Assembly: GCA_001600415.1 (NCBI GenBank)
Contig: BCJX01000002.1
Coordinates: forward strand, 2,197,181 to 2,261,180
Direction of reading: 5' to 3'
DNA: 64,000 nucleotides
Source: Pascua guehoae
Lineage: Eukaryota; Basidiomycota; Tremellomycetes; Trichosporonales; Trichosporonaceae
Shown here: positions 33,001 through 43,573 of the stretch, piece by piece
Numbering within the stretch: the first letter of the stretch is position 1
Layout of the letters: each line of letters begins with the position of its first letter
Program-made: the position numbers and the translations under genes
Notes under the pieces: generated by a model
Database searches by the model: none
Told to the model about the DNA's origin: nothing
Seen by the model: the letters and a program-made list of their open reading frames with translations, nothing else

Positions 33001-34427
33001 CGTTGAGCAGGTGACACATACGTTTCCAGAGAGCGATGCAATGCGCGAATCTATCAACATTCTCGCGCGCACAAGGCGGTTGACGTATCGCTCAGCCCTG
33101 CGCGCGCTGTCCCTGTCGGCGTTCGCTATTGCCGCTCGCTCAGCTGCGTGTGCTGCGCGGAGCTCACGGTCGACATCGGCTCGCAACCGACGCGCCTCTC
33201 CTAGCGTCCTGAGTTTGGGTATTGAGCGCATAAACTCGTCAAACTGTTTCGAGGTGGAATGAATGGAAATGAACGGCGTGCCCATGTTGGCCAGCCGGCG
33301 CTGTGCTGGCGATGAGCCCGGCTGGCCAGATACGGATGGCGCGGCTGTAGTTGCTGCGGGCAGGGTGGACAGAGCAGACAGAATCTTGTTCACCTGCTTT
33401 CTGTCGGATCAGCATTGTCACGCGCACAGACAATGGTCACAACCCGATGGAGACACGCCAGTCCAAAGCACCTGCACACGCCCTCTTCGACCTTGACAGG
33501 GTGCCACGCAGCGCGCACTTACCGCTGGTGGAGATACTTGCCGCCCTGTTCCTTGATAAGCTTGTTCCAGAAGTCGCTATCGCACAGCATATTGAACACG
33601 GGCATGAGGACTGCGCCGAGGACAATCTCGCGCGCCATCGTCAAGACCACATCGCTCTGTTCCGCCGTTGGAAGGAGTTCGGGGAGGATGCGCTCGATCG
33701 TTTCGCGGAGGTGCTGTTCAATGTCGGGAATGTTGGCCTCTGGCGGCGCATGTGGGTGGGCCGCGACCGCCTGGTGGGCATTGGGGGGCAGAGGAAGAGG
33801 CAGTCCCGAGGGTTGGCTCGGGGGCGGGGCGAGGTGCTCGACAGTGCGGAAGTGGACAAAGTGCTCTGTCACGATCGGCAAGACGCGTGACACGACGAGT
33901 CCGGGCCAGTCGACGGCCTCGGCACGGCGCGACGCCTCGCCCACCGCGTGCCGGATAATGCCCTCAATCACGTCCGGGAACGCCGGTGACGGCGAGATCT
34001 TGCTGTACCACGGCATAATAAACGATGCGCGGATCAGGCGCAGAACCGTGTCCAGCCGCCCCGCGACCACCGGCGCCTCGAGGCCGTACACGGGGGAAAA
34101 GTGCGTGTGCGAGTGCACCGAGCCCATCGGCTCCTCGGCTGCCGCGCGCGCCAGCACGCCCTCCCAGCGCCCGGGGGCAGCAAAGGAGAATCGACGCGTC
34201 GCTGCCCGCTGCCGCGCGGCAAAGGACGGTCCAGGCAAGGTACGGTCCGCGCGCGCAGCGGAGACGAAGAGGCTCACCACGGCGACGACGAGCACGAATG
34301 AGCCTATCAGCGGCAGGACCAGCACAACCCCCAGTGCATGCCGAATGTCGGATCGGACCAGAACGAGGATCCCGACAACGCCAACGGTGGCGGGTGCGGC
34401 GAACTGCCGGCTCAGTGGCGGTCTCAT
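30066..34427 (-). CDS. MDM1: Mdm1/SNX13-type sorting nexin (TM-PXA-RGS-PX-nexin C)
   Basis: Four exons (33523-34427, 33022-33400, 30976-32964, 30066-30935) give 1380 aa. Two hydrophobic segments near residues 12-60 anchor it in the ER. A PXA domain follows (about 115-300, RASFIMPWYSKISPSPAFPDVI). An RGS domain starts near 445 (SLAYWLEYMDRRGRSHLVQFW). After a disordered middle, a PX domain lies near 950-1090 (SWAVTHRYNEFWELDRAIREW, PGKRLVPG), and a C-terminal nexin domain fills exon 4. This order is that of Mdm1 and SNX13/14/25, which tether the ER to the vacuole or endosome and to lipid droplets. The 57-nt intron at 32965-33021 is in frame without a stop, so an uncorrected model would keep 19 extra residues. 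An upstream ATG at 34652 would add a non-conserved leader. Confidence 0.93.
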
Positions 34428-34859
34428 GGTGCCGCGGGGAGATGTAGATGACGAGGGCGAGCTTCCCTCGTCATCCCATGTGGGGGGATGGCCGAGATGG
34501 TGTCGCGTTGGGGTGCAAAGGAGAGGATAGGAGAGTTGGACGATTGGATGAATGGACGAGAGAGTTGGGTTTGGACGTGGCGTGTTGTTGGCTGAAACTG
34601 GAAATGAAACCACACATCGCCCGGAGCCCACCGCGTAAACAATCTTAGGCACGCAGGTGGCGGCGGCACAAAGGAAGGCCCACCTCGGTCACGCTCGGGC
34701 GCCTACAATAATACTGTACCAGTGTGCAGACAATGTGCACACGGCCCTAGCTAGAGGGTGAGGCAATGGGCCATGCATGAGTGTCGATGCTATCTAGTCA
34801 CATGTGTGGGTGGTAGTGTACAAGTGTGTCCGTGCTACAAGATACTGAAATGCAACAAC
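34428..34859. other. intergenic, Mdm1 promoter and helicase 3' flank
   Basis: No gene seen. It holds the presumed promoter of the sorting nexin gene (right side of its start) and the terminator region of the PIF1-like gene. Confidence 0.6.
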
Positions 34860-37215
34860 TCAATAGTCTAGGACAGCATCCCCAAGGATTGCGTCCCACT
34901 CGTCGTCCTCTGCCATCTCCGCCGCCCAATCCAGCACCCTCCTGCTCGTCATCACTCTGTGGAGGTTTAGCCAACAATCTTCCGTTTATCGCTCACCGGC
35001 CGCGGTGGTAGCCCGTTAGTTGCAGGCCTTCGAGGCTCGTCACACGTGACAGTGCAACATACGCCTGGCCACAGTCGAAAGCGCCGTTGAGATCGACGAA
35101 GACCTTCTCCAAGGTAAGGCCCTGGGCCTTGTGGATGGTGATGGCCCTGGGTACGTCAGCATGTCGCTTAAACGTATTTCCTTACCATGCGAGAATAAGC
35201 GGCACTTGGGTTCGTGCACACTCAACGCGACCGTTCGCGTTCTCAACGGTGAAGTCCATCTGGGTGACCAACACACGATCGGGCATGTCCTGAGCCTCCT
35301 TGTGCTTCTTGAATCGGATCACTGGCCATTTGCTTTCGCCCAAGAAACGTGAAGCGTAGTCTTGGTCCATCCACACACCAGCATCGGCAGCTTCTTTGAC
35401 TGTCATAAAATCTTCCACTCGGCCTGGTGGAGTCAGCCCGCACAGAGCATGGACATTTCAGAGTCACATTCCCGCCTACCTGTAGAGCCATTTACCAGGC
35501 CACTGCTCTGGATCTTGTCAGTTTCTGAAATATTTCTCATGAAGCCTTGTTGACGCACTTTCCAGTTCTTCCGTCAGCGAATTCAGTTTGCAGGTACGTA
35601 CCGTGACGAGCATGACCTGTGCTCCGACTTTAACTGGCAGCTGTTCGGGCCACCGCGAGTATTTGTTCAGCGTATTCGTCGCTTCTTCGACAGAGACTGG
35701 GTAGCCTCTAGAGTTCACTCCGCCAGCGTCCTCTGCCACGTAGATCTGGGGCTTCCCCGGGAGCTTATCCAAGTTGTGGATATTCTCCCGGTCAACGTCT
35801 CGCCGGAGAGAGAAGCTGGACGTCAGCGATGGACGAACGGGAGAGGTGGTCCACGCACAGGCGGATCGGCTTGATGCCGTCGGCACAGTCCAGCTGTCGG
35901 TCGCACGCCTTGAGCAACTCGTCGTGTTGGTCGGACATGGAACCGACCCGCACGTTCTCGAGACATGCCACAAAATCGCCCTCATGCTGTCGAAAGACCT
36001 GTTGAAGAGTTACGATATTTGTGCGAGGGATTGTCTTGTCCCAGCACTTCGCGTCGAATGCGTATGCCGCTCCACGCTCCGCTCCACGTGGGCGCTCCCG
36101 ATCGTTGACGATCGGGGGGAGCTGGAAGAAATCGCCGCAGAGGATGATCTGAGAGAGTTGGCATGGGGAGGGTGGTGGGTCTTACCTGGATTCCACCAAA
36201 CGGTTTCTCGACCCTTCGGAGAATGCGACCGATTAGGTCGAGCTTGTCGAGAAGTTCTCCCAGAATCATGGAGACTAGGTGGTAAGTGACAGGCTGGGGG
36301 CAATTTCGCTGCTCACCTTCATCCACAATCAGTACCTTCGTGAAGCGCCAACGGTTTCGGGTGTCCCTGCTCTTCTGGATCATCTGCACCAGAGTTTCAA
36401 CAGTCTTGTCGCCGATGCCAATGCCGGCCCATGAGTGGAGGGTGCAGCCACCAATGTTACTGGCGAGTGAGCAAATGGCGCAGTAACAGTAACAGGCTTA
36501 CAGTGCGGCAATTCCAGTGGACGCAGTGACCGCAACGGTACCATGGCGGTATCTTAGGGCCTTGATAAGCGCTCGGAGCAACAGGGACTTCCCTGTCCCG
36601 GCTGAACCTGTGAAAAACAGGTTCTCCCCAGCAAGTGCTCGGTCAAGCACCGCCTGCTGTTGGGGGGAAAGTGGGGGGTCTTCTGCATCGGCCGTGACGG
36701 GCGGATTCGACGGGCTGACGGTCGTTATCGGAGCCGTCGACGTAGTGGGTAGAGAGGTCGACGAGGAAGGTGTACCAGCTACTGGGCGAGCAAGCAGCTT
36801 CAAATCCTTGTCGGCCGGCACAACCCGGTCGTCCGGTATCCTCAATGTAGCGTCGACGGCGTCTTCGTCGTCGCTGAGTGTGACGAGCACTTTCTTCTCC
36901 TTCACAGGCCGTAATGACTTCAAAGGCCCGGTGTCGTCACTCAGACGGGCCTTCTGCTCGATCCCGTTGCAGAAGTCCTTGCATTGTTAGTAACGCCTGG
37001 CGGGTTAGACGCACCCATGCCTCCTTCTCGGAGTAGCAGGATTTCCAGATCGCTCCAGGAAAGCCGTCGACCTGGGGTATCAGCTGATAACACAGGTTCA
37101 CAGCAAAGCGAGGAGCTCTCACCTGCTCACGACACTTTGGATATGAACGGTATACCCCCGGTAAGCGACCGCGTCGCACGGCAAACACCTTGTTGCCGCT
37201 GCGGGATGGCGGCAT
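34860..37215 (-). CDS. PIF1-like DNA helicase with an RNase H1 N-terminal domain
   Basis: Eleven exons (37123-37215, 37015-37071, 36502-36977, 36317-36459, 36186-36274, 35859-36148, 35598-35815, 35480-35524, 35186-35423, 34997-35146, 34860-34956) give 631 aa in one frame. Residues about 9-50 ([16 protein letters not shown], then GFPGAIWKS and EKEAW) match the hybrid-binding domain found at the N-terminus of RNase H1. After an acidic, Ser/Thr-rich linker comes the SF1B core: Walker A GSAGTGKS at 174-181, TASTGIAA, Walker [19 protein letters not shown], a [10 protein letters not shown] motif, GLVNGSTG, and [13 protein letters not shown] with [17 protein letters not shown]1 enzymes unwind G-quadruplexes and R-loops in nucleus and mitochondria. 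Introns are as short as 37 nt. The 51-nt first intron is in frame and stop-free. Extra upstream exons cannot be excluded. Confidence 0.9.
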
Positions 37216-40200
37216 GGGATTGAGGACAGCCTGGGGAACGGTTAGTATGAGATGATGTGGCATGTCAAGACGTGCCGAGGGGAAGAACGTGAAGGAAGCA
37301 TGACATGGTGATGTGAGCAAGGAAGGTGTTCATGATGGCACGAGGAAGGAAGGAAGGTGTGGTGCGTGCGGAAGTGTGAGGAAGGTTTGTGCACGCTCCA
37401 GGTCGAAAAGACGCTCACCTGGTTGCGCTGTTGGAGTAAGAGGGGTAGGTTGGTGCAAAGTAAAAAGGTCTATGTAGGTTTGGAGTAGAGAGACTGAATG
37501 TGAGAAAGTGTGAAGAAGAGAAGGAGAGTTGCAAACGAAGTGGATGAGGAGATTGAGCAACAACGAACAACGCCCCTGGCTGGCGTACGTCACGTCTCGT
37601 CCAAAGTAGGGCGCGCAGGTGGAGGTGCGCACTGTCAACTGTGTCAGCCTGAATTGGGTGGCAAATGTCATTCATTGTGAGGCTGATAACAAACAAACCC
37701 ACGTGGCAGCTCTTTGCGAATGTGGCACTCCCCAGCTTCAGTATGGTGGGGCTCGAGATTGCCTGGCTACGAGGGCGTCGACCAACAGTATGGCCTGTGA
37801 AACGTGCACCGCCAAATGTAGCAATGTGTCGCCTCAGAATACGACACTACCGTCATGTCTCGGCAGTCTCGGACGACTCTCCTACACAGGTCCACGGAGT
37901 GGTCTCCAACAGCCACCACTTTGCGTGCATCCCCCAAGTTCCCGTCCTCATACCCTTGACATCTGGCGTCTTCATCGGTATTCCAACTGGGGCTTTAACA
38001 AGTGGTGCTCTTTCTTGTCTATGACGATGCTGATGCTCATGCTTCCTAGGTTGTCGATCAGCCACGTACCTGGTATACTCCGATCCGTTGTTTGCGGGTG
38101 TTTTCGGAGTGGCAAGAAGCGGCGGAAGCGGGGCGCTGTGGGACCCGTGCACCGTGCACCGGGCTTGCCGCAAGGCGGGTCTGACATCACAAAGACTAGA
38201 TTCCCCCTCTGAGCAGCAAAAAGGCCAGTCGGGCGGGTGGGTTCTGTTTGGTGTGTCATGTGAGAGGTTTATCGTGCACGGTTCTGTGGGCTGAGCTGAG
38301 AAAGGATGGGGCAAAGAAGATCTGGGGCTTCACAGCGTCGACGCATCACAAAGTACCACCACCCGTTGAACGGTGTCCTTTCCAGAAGATGTGGAGAGGG
38401 GGGGTCAAGATACTCTTTTTTTTTTTTTTTTCGAGGTAGCTGCACCCAATCCTTGGGTGAGGTCTGAGCGCAATAGCGTTTGTCACACGAAGGCCAAGCC
38501 CGATTGCGGCGACTCACTCGAGTATGGCACACTCCGAGCAAGAACCACACCACGCGCGCACCAAGCACAACAATCCAAGGACTGTGCACAAACCACCAAG
38601 CCATGAGGTAGGAACGTGGGTTAATTGAGGGGTAGGATCCGTGCACCCGTAATAGAGAGCGACCCGACCCACCAACTCATGGGTCCACAGGCCCACAGGC
38701 CACAGGCCACAGCCAGGCAGCCTCAGCCGCCGAGCCGGATGGCATGGTGGCATGGTAGGTAACACAAGTGTACACTGTCCACTGCCGTGCCTTGGAATTG
38801 TCTTCTTTTTCATAAACCCTTGAGCGAGCCCGTGCGGATGGTGGTGGCGTGGATGGCTTGGATGGGACTCACAAAAAGACCAAGGATACTACCAAAGCAT
38901 ACCCAAACACGACCTACAGTAGGACACCGCCCACGTCGGCTGCCACGGTGTACTACCCCGCTTTCTTGGTGGTCCGAGGCACATCGGGGATCACGAGACT
39001 CGTCACCCACCATCTGCGACACCTGGCTGTACCATTACTGAACCCGTCTCATCAGCCAGCAGGCAGCAGGCCGACAAGACCGACAAGACGAAATCTGTAC
39101 TTGTTCGCCTCAATCTATTTTGGCGCGCTAGCCGAAGTCGTCGCACAGCAGCATTCCGCACACCACAAACCATCACCCCAAGCCAATTACATCGATTACA
39201 CCTTATGCCTCGTGTTTGCGCCATGTCAGCCATGGCGTCGACAACCACACGCCACCATCGATGCCGCGATGCCTCTGCCGACGCCACATTGAACACCTGT
39301 TTCCTCGTGGCCCCTCGCCGTGGGGCAACGCGGCAGTTGCCGCAATGCCACCCCGCCCAGGTGAGTCGGGTACAGGACGGTGACGTTCTGTACCTACAGT
39401 CCCACCTGGACAGCACTCGTGCGCCGCCAACAGCACCGCCTAAAGTCTTGGAACTCGTTACAGCCCCCATTCGAACAAAGTCTACGTGACCCGCGACGTC
39501 GGAGGAGGAGCCCCCTCGGCGACTCTGAAGGCCGATGATAATGGTCTGGTAGAACGCCCACCTTCCACCTGTCGTCGGCTGGGCAAGACATCCTTTTGTG
39601 TGTGTGCATGTGCGTGTGTGTGCGTGAGCTGGGCGTGTACAATATATGCTGTACCTGGGCTTTGGGGCGTTGAGGCTTCAGTTCAGGAGATGCTGTACCA
39701 AAGGACCTCGTTTCGTGTCGAAACCGAGAAGCTGCCGACGCCGCGCCTCGATGATACTGCGGCGGGCCTACCCCGTGACAGCAATGTTGCTGGATGCTGG
39801 AAAAACTCACGGCTCACACAGACAACAGAGGTCAAAGCAAACGAGACTTGACCACGCCAAGCAAGCCCCAGGCACGGCAGAGACGAACAAAGGACTCGGG
39901 ACGACGCCACTAACAAACAAAACAGCAAAGTGCTCGCAGCACCTTGCACAGCCCACTGCTCTGTTGGTGCGGCGGCTGTGTCCAATGTCTTGCGATGGGG
40001 TTGTTGAGCTGCTGCTAGCCTGCTGCTGGCATCAGCCAGGTGCGCCATCTCCGTCCATCTCCCGTCGCCGGCCACTGGGCGTCTGCCATCACACGCGTGC
40101 TTCTTTTTTCTCCAGGTCGCAATCCCCGATCAAGCACCCGACCGCGACGATCTGTTGCCACCCACACAGCTGTCCGCTGGTGGCGGCGTCAGTGTGCTTC

Positions 40201-40501
40201 TGTGGCACGGTCCTGGGGTGTTTGTGGTTGGGTATGCGGCAGTCATCTTCTGACGAGAGGCCTACTTTGACTTTGCATTTTCACTACTTACCAGGAGTGT
40301 GCTGTGCAGCGAGTGGCGTCCTAACATAACACCCATTCTCGCTAAACACCATTCTTGTGCTTCTCGCCATTGTCTCTCCACAGCTGCATACCTCTCCGCC
40401 GGTACCTTCATTGTTCTCCGCCGCTGTCGTCCACGATTTGGTATTACCCCCCCCCCCCCCCCAAACAACTCCGACATCCCCACGGTCCCCCCGGGGCCTG
40501 A
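37216..40501. other. 3.3-kb intergenic region upstream of the bZIP gene
   Basis: No gene could be supported on either strand. It is GC-poorer than the genes, with a T16 run at 38416-38431, TG-rich DNA at 39597-39626 and a C-run at 40447-40462. It lies between divergent genes (helicase minus, bZIP plus). The part near 40770 is probably bZIP leader. Long regulated leaders or non-coding RNAs are possible. Confidence 0.5.
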
Positions 40502-40709
40502 ATGACCCGCACGGCACATCAGGTGAGTGCCCAGTGTCCCCAGTTGGAGCGCCGCTCATCAGCCACGCCCGATCTATTGTTCTCTTCTGATGCCATCTTG
40601 CTAACCAACCTCATCACAGTTGTCCCCTATCACAGCTGCACCCATTACAGCCCACCAACCCCAACACACACACACCCCACCCCACCCACTCCGCCCGTTG
40701 TGGATTTAA
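40502..40709 (+). promoter_or_regulatory. spliced upstream ORF in the bZIP leader
   Basis: An ATG at 40502 opens a frame interrupted by a probable UTR intron, 40523-40619 (GTGAGT donor, CTAACCAACCTCATCACAG end). After splicing, the frame stops at TAA 707-709 (40707-40709), giving 36 codons ending 60 nt before the main ATG. Unspliced, the same ATG reads across the main start in another frame. Inside the intron, a second mini-ORF sits at 40590-40604 (ATG, three codons, stop). Such leaders lower main-ORF translation, as known for the Gcn4/Atf4 class. Confidence 0.5.
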
Positions 40710-40769
40710 GCCATACCCCCGTGCCCCAGCACGCTTCTTCTCCACACCGCCCCCCCACCCTTTGTAAAC

Positions 40770-43184
40770 ATGGCCTCTCCCACCGTTTCCACCGCCGAGC
40801 ACTCCCACTCGGATACCAACCCACACCACAAGAACACCCATTCCATGGATCTGCTGGCCGACATTGCCCTCAGCTCCCACGGCATGTCGGACCCCACCAC
40901 GCCTCCGCAGGCAACCCCGCGCACCCTACCTAGCATGCAGCTCCTCCCTCCCTTTAGCCACCGCCCGTCCTCGAAGGATGATGAGTTCCGCTACGACTAC
41001 CGCGACATTTATGCATCGCGGCCTCCTTCCAACGGCTCCACGCCGCTGGCGCACGACGTGCGTGACCACGACAGCGACCGCGACCGCTTCGCGTTTCGGC
41101 CACCGACGAGCGAGTCTTCGTCGTCGCAACCTGCTTGGGGTTCGGAGTCGCGCGGTGCCTTCTCGGACGCGTACCATGGACGTCGGGTGAGTTCTCGTGC
41201 ACAGACACACAGACCCACATTGGATAGGATAAGCCCCGGAGCGGTAGTAAACAACGGGCACAGACGGGAGCCGGCAACCGTTTCCTTGGATGACCAATAT
41301 TGACAGTGGCTGACCTCTTGCACAGTATGCCGACAACGAGGACTGGCAGTATGCGCGCCAGCACCACCACAACCACCAGCGTCAGCACCACGCTGGCCCT
41401 CGTCACGACGACGAGCCCAACTACGAACGCGACACGCGCTCGCGTGAGCGCGAGCCGTGGGGCTCACGCCACCCGTCCCCGGGCCGGCCAGGAGGCGACG
41501 GCACAGGCCACGACTACTGGACGCGGGAGCGGACTGGGACGGTCGAGCGGACTGTGCGCGAGCCCTTGCCCCCGCTCCAGATTCCCAACCCGGTAGGTTC
41601 GGAGACCAGATCCCACCCCAGCGGCGGCGGACGAGGCTGCCGCCACCCTGCCGCCGTGCGCCGCCATGCGCCACCCACCACCCCCCTTTGTCCTCGATCC
41701 CAGCGCGGGGGTATCCCACATGACTTTGGTGTCGGCGCCACAAGAAGCCATACCGCCGGGCCGCGGGGTGCATGCACGCATCCATGTGAGCTAACGAGTA
41801 GATTACCCAGACGACGCACTGGCCTCGTGGCGACGCCAGCGACCACCCCAACGCTGGCCACTACGCAAGCCACGCCAGCCATCCCAGCCACCCGGGCCGG
41901 CGGTCTTCTTGGGCGTCGGAGACCACCCAGCCTCACCCCCACCCCCACCACACCCATCACCACCCCCAACCCCTCCCCCACCCCAGCCATGATCTTGGCT
42001 ACCTACCCCTGCCCCACCACCCCGACTACACCCACGGCATGGACATGTCGCGCCGCGCGAGCACCAGCGGCTTCCTCGCCGTCCCCGACGCCGACGCCCG
42101 TCGCACGCGCTCCCTCTCGGCCGACGAGGGAGTTGTCACTCACCACCTACCCATGCCGCCGCGCGTCACGCCGCCCAAGTATCCCACGCCCGAGCACTCG
42201 TCGCCGCCCGATGCGACCCCGCGCAAGCGCCGCCCCACCACTTCTGCCCGTACCCATGCCGAGTCGCGCCTCACCACGCCGACGCCGACGCCCACGCCGT
42301 CCTTTGGCTCGCGCACCACCGCTGAGGACACAGAGGTGGACGAGCTCGATGACGCAGACGGCGAGTACGTCCCTTCCGGCTACCGTGGGCGCACAGCCCA
42401 GCCCAAGCCAGAACCCACCGAGCGCGCGCCCGAGCCGGAAGCGTCGTCCCCGCTCCTCCGCGATGTGCGCGACTTGACGTCCCCACCGACACCCGCAGTC
42501 CGCACGTCTGCCCGCCTGCGCGGTCGTAAACGCTCCATGGAGGAGCCCGCCGAGGAGCAGTGGGAGAGCTCGCCCCCTCAGGACACCAGCGTCTACACTG
42601 CACAGTCGACCCAGTCGGGACAGTCCACTCCACCGGCCGACACGCCCCAGACCGACGGCGAGCCCGCCGCGCCCAAGAAGCGCAAGTATGTCCGCCGCGA
42701 CGCCCAGAAGCGCAAGGAGCAGAACGCGGCCGCACAGAAGAAGTTTCGGTACAAGAAGAAGCTCCTTGCCGAACAGGTACGTCAGCCCGTGTCGCGTGAT
42801 CGCGTGTCTGTGTCCAGTGTGCTCGGTCTCGGGGAAAGACGCGAGACGTGATTGTCACACATGAGGATGTCAGGATCTGGCCCGTGTGGCGACGGGACCA
42901 GAAAATCAGAAGAAGAATCAGAAACGATCGGGAATTCGGCAATCACCACCAGATCACCAGCTGACAGACAGATGAAGACGGATCTCGAGGAGATGGAGCG
43001 CACCAACGCCGAACTCGTGGCTGAGAACGCTCGCCTCGCCGCCCTCCTCGAGGACAAGGACGGCATGATCGAGCACCTAGGCGCCGCCAATGACGCCCTC
43101 CAGCACCATCTCGATACGTGCCGATGCGGGCGCAGGTGGGACGGCGACGACCGAGGCGCAAGCCATCGTCAGGGTCGCGAATGA
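40770..43184 (+). CDS. bZIP transcription factor
   Basis: Four exons (40770-41186, 41326-41592, 41802-42776, 42972-43184) give 623 aa. Most of the protein is disordered and rich in His, Pro, Ser and Thr, with acidic patches such as DTEVDELDDADGEYV that could activate transcription. A nuclear-type basic cluster (APKKRKYVRRD) runs into the basic region QKRKEQNAAAQKKFRYKKK (about 530-550), where N, the AAQ and FR positions contact DNA. Exon 4 begins the leucine zipper with heptads in DLEEMERTNAELVAENARL and two further repeats. The basic region most resembles Gcn4/Atf4- and Yap-like fungal factors, so a stress or amino-acid response role is inferred. The last few residues after the zipper may be mis-modelled if another intron starts near 43136. 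Confidence 0.88.
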
Positions 43185-43573
43185 GGGTAGGCCGGATCTT
43201 GCCATCTTGTCATCCACGTCAGCATGGTCTGCTGCTGTCTCTCCCAATTGCCATGCGGTCACCGATACCTTGCTCCATTGTCCGACTGCAGCCCTAATAC
43301 GCCCGATACCCTCATGGACACCGCGATACCCTCACCAATCCCCAAGCCCCGATGCCATAATCAAGCCCGAGTGCGATACCCTAATGGCGCCGGCCCGTGG
43401 TCCCATCGTATTCATGGGCCAGAGTTGGTCCTGTACATGTAGCTATCGTTGTGATTGTGAATATGCCGATGCAAGACGTGCCAAGACGTCATCGAGTGCC
43501 GGTGGGCCGCAAGAGTGGTGTGTGTACTCTGCTAGAGTCGACAAGACGCTGTGCCCTGGAACCCTTGGGGAGA
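43185..43573. other. intergenic, convergent 3' ends
   Basis: Nothing recognised. A degenerate CGATACCCTCA-type motif recurs three to four times at 43308-43383. Confidence 0.55.
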
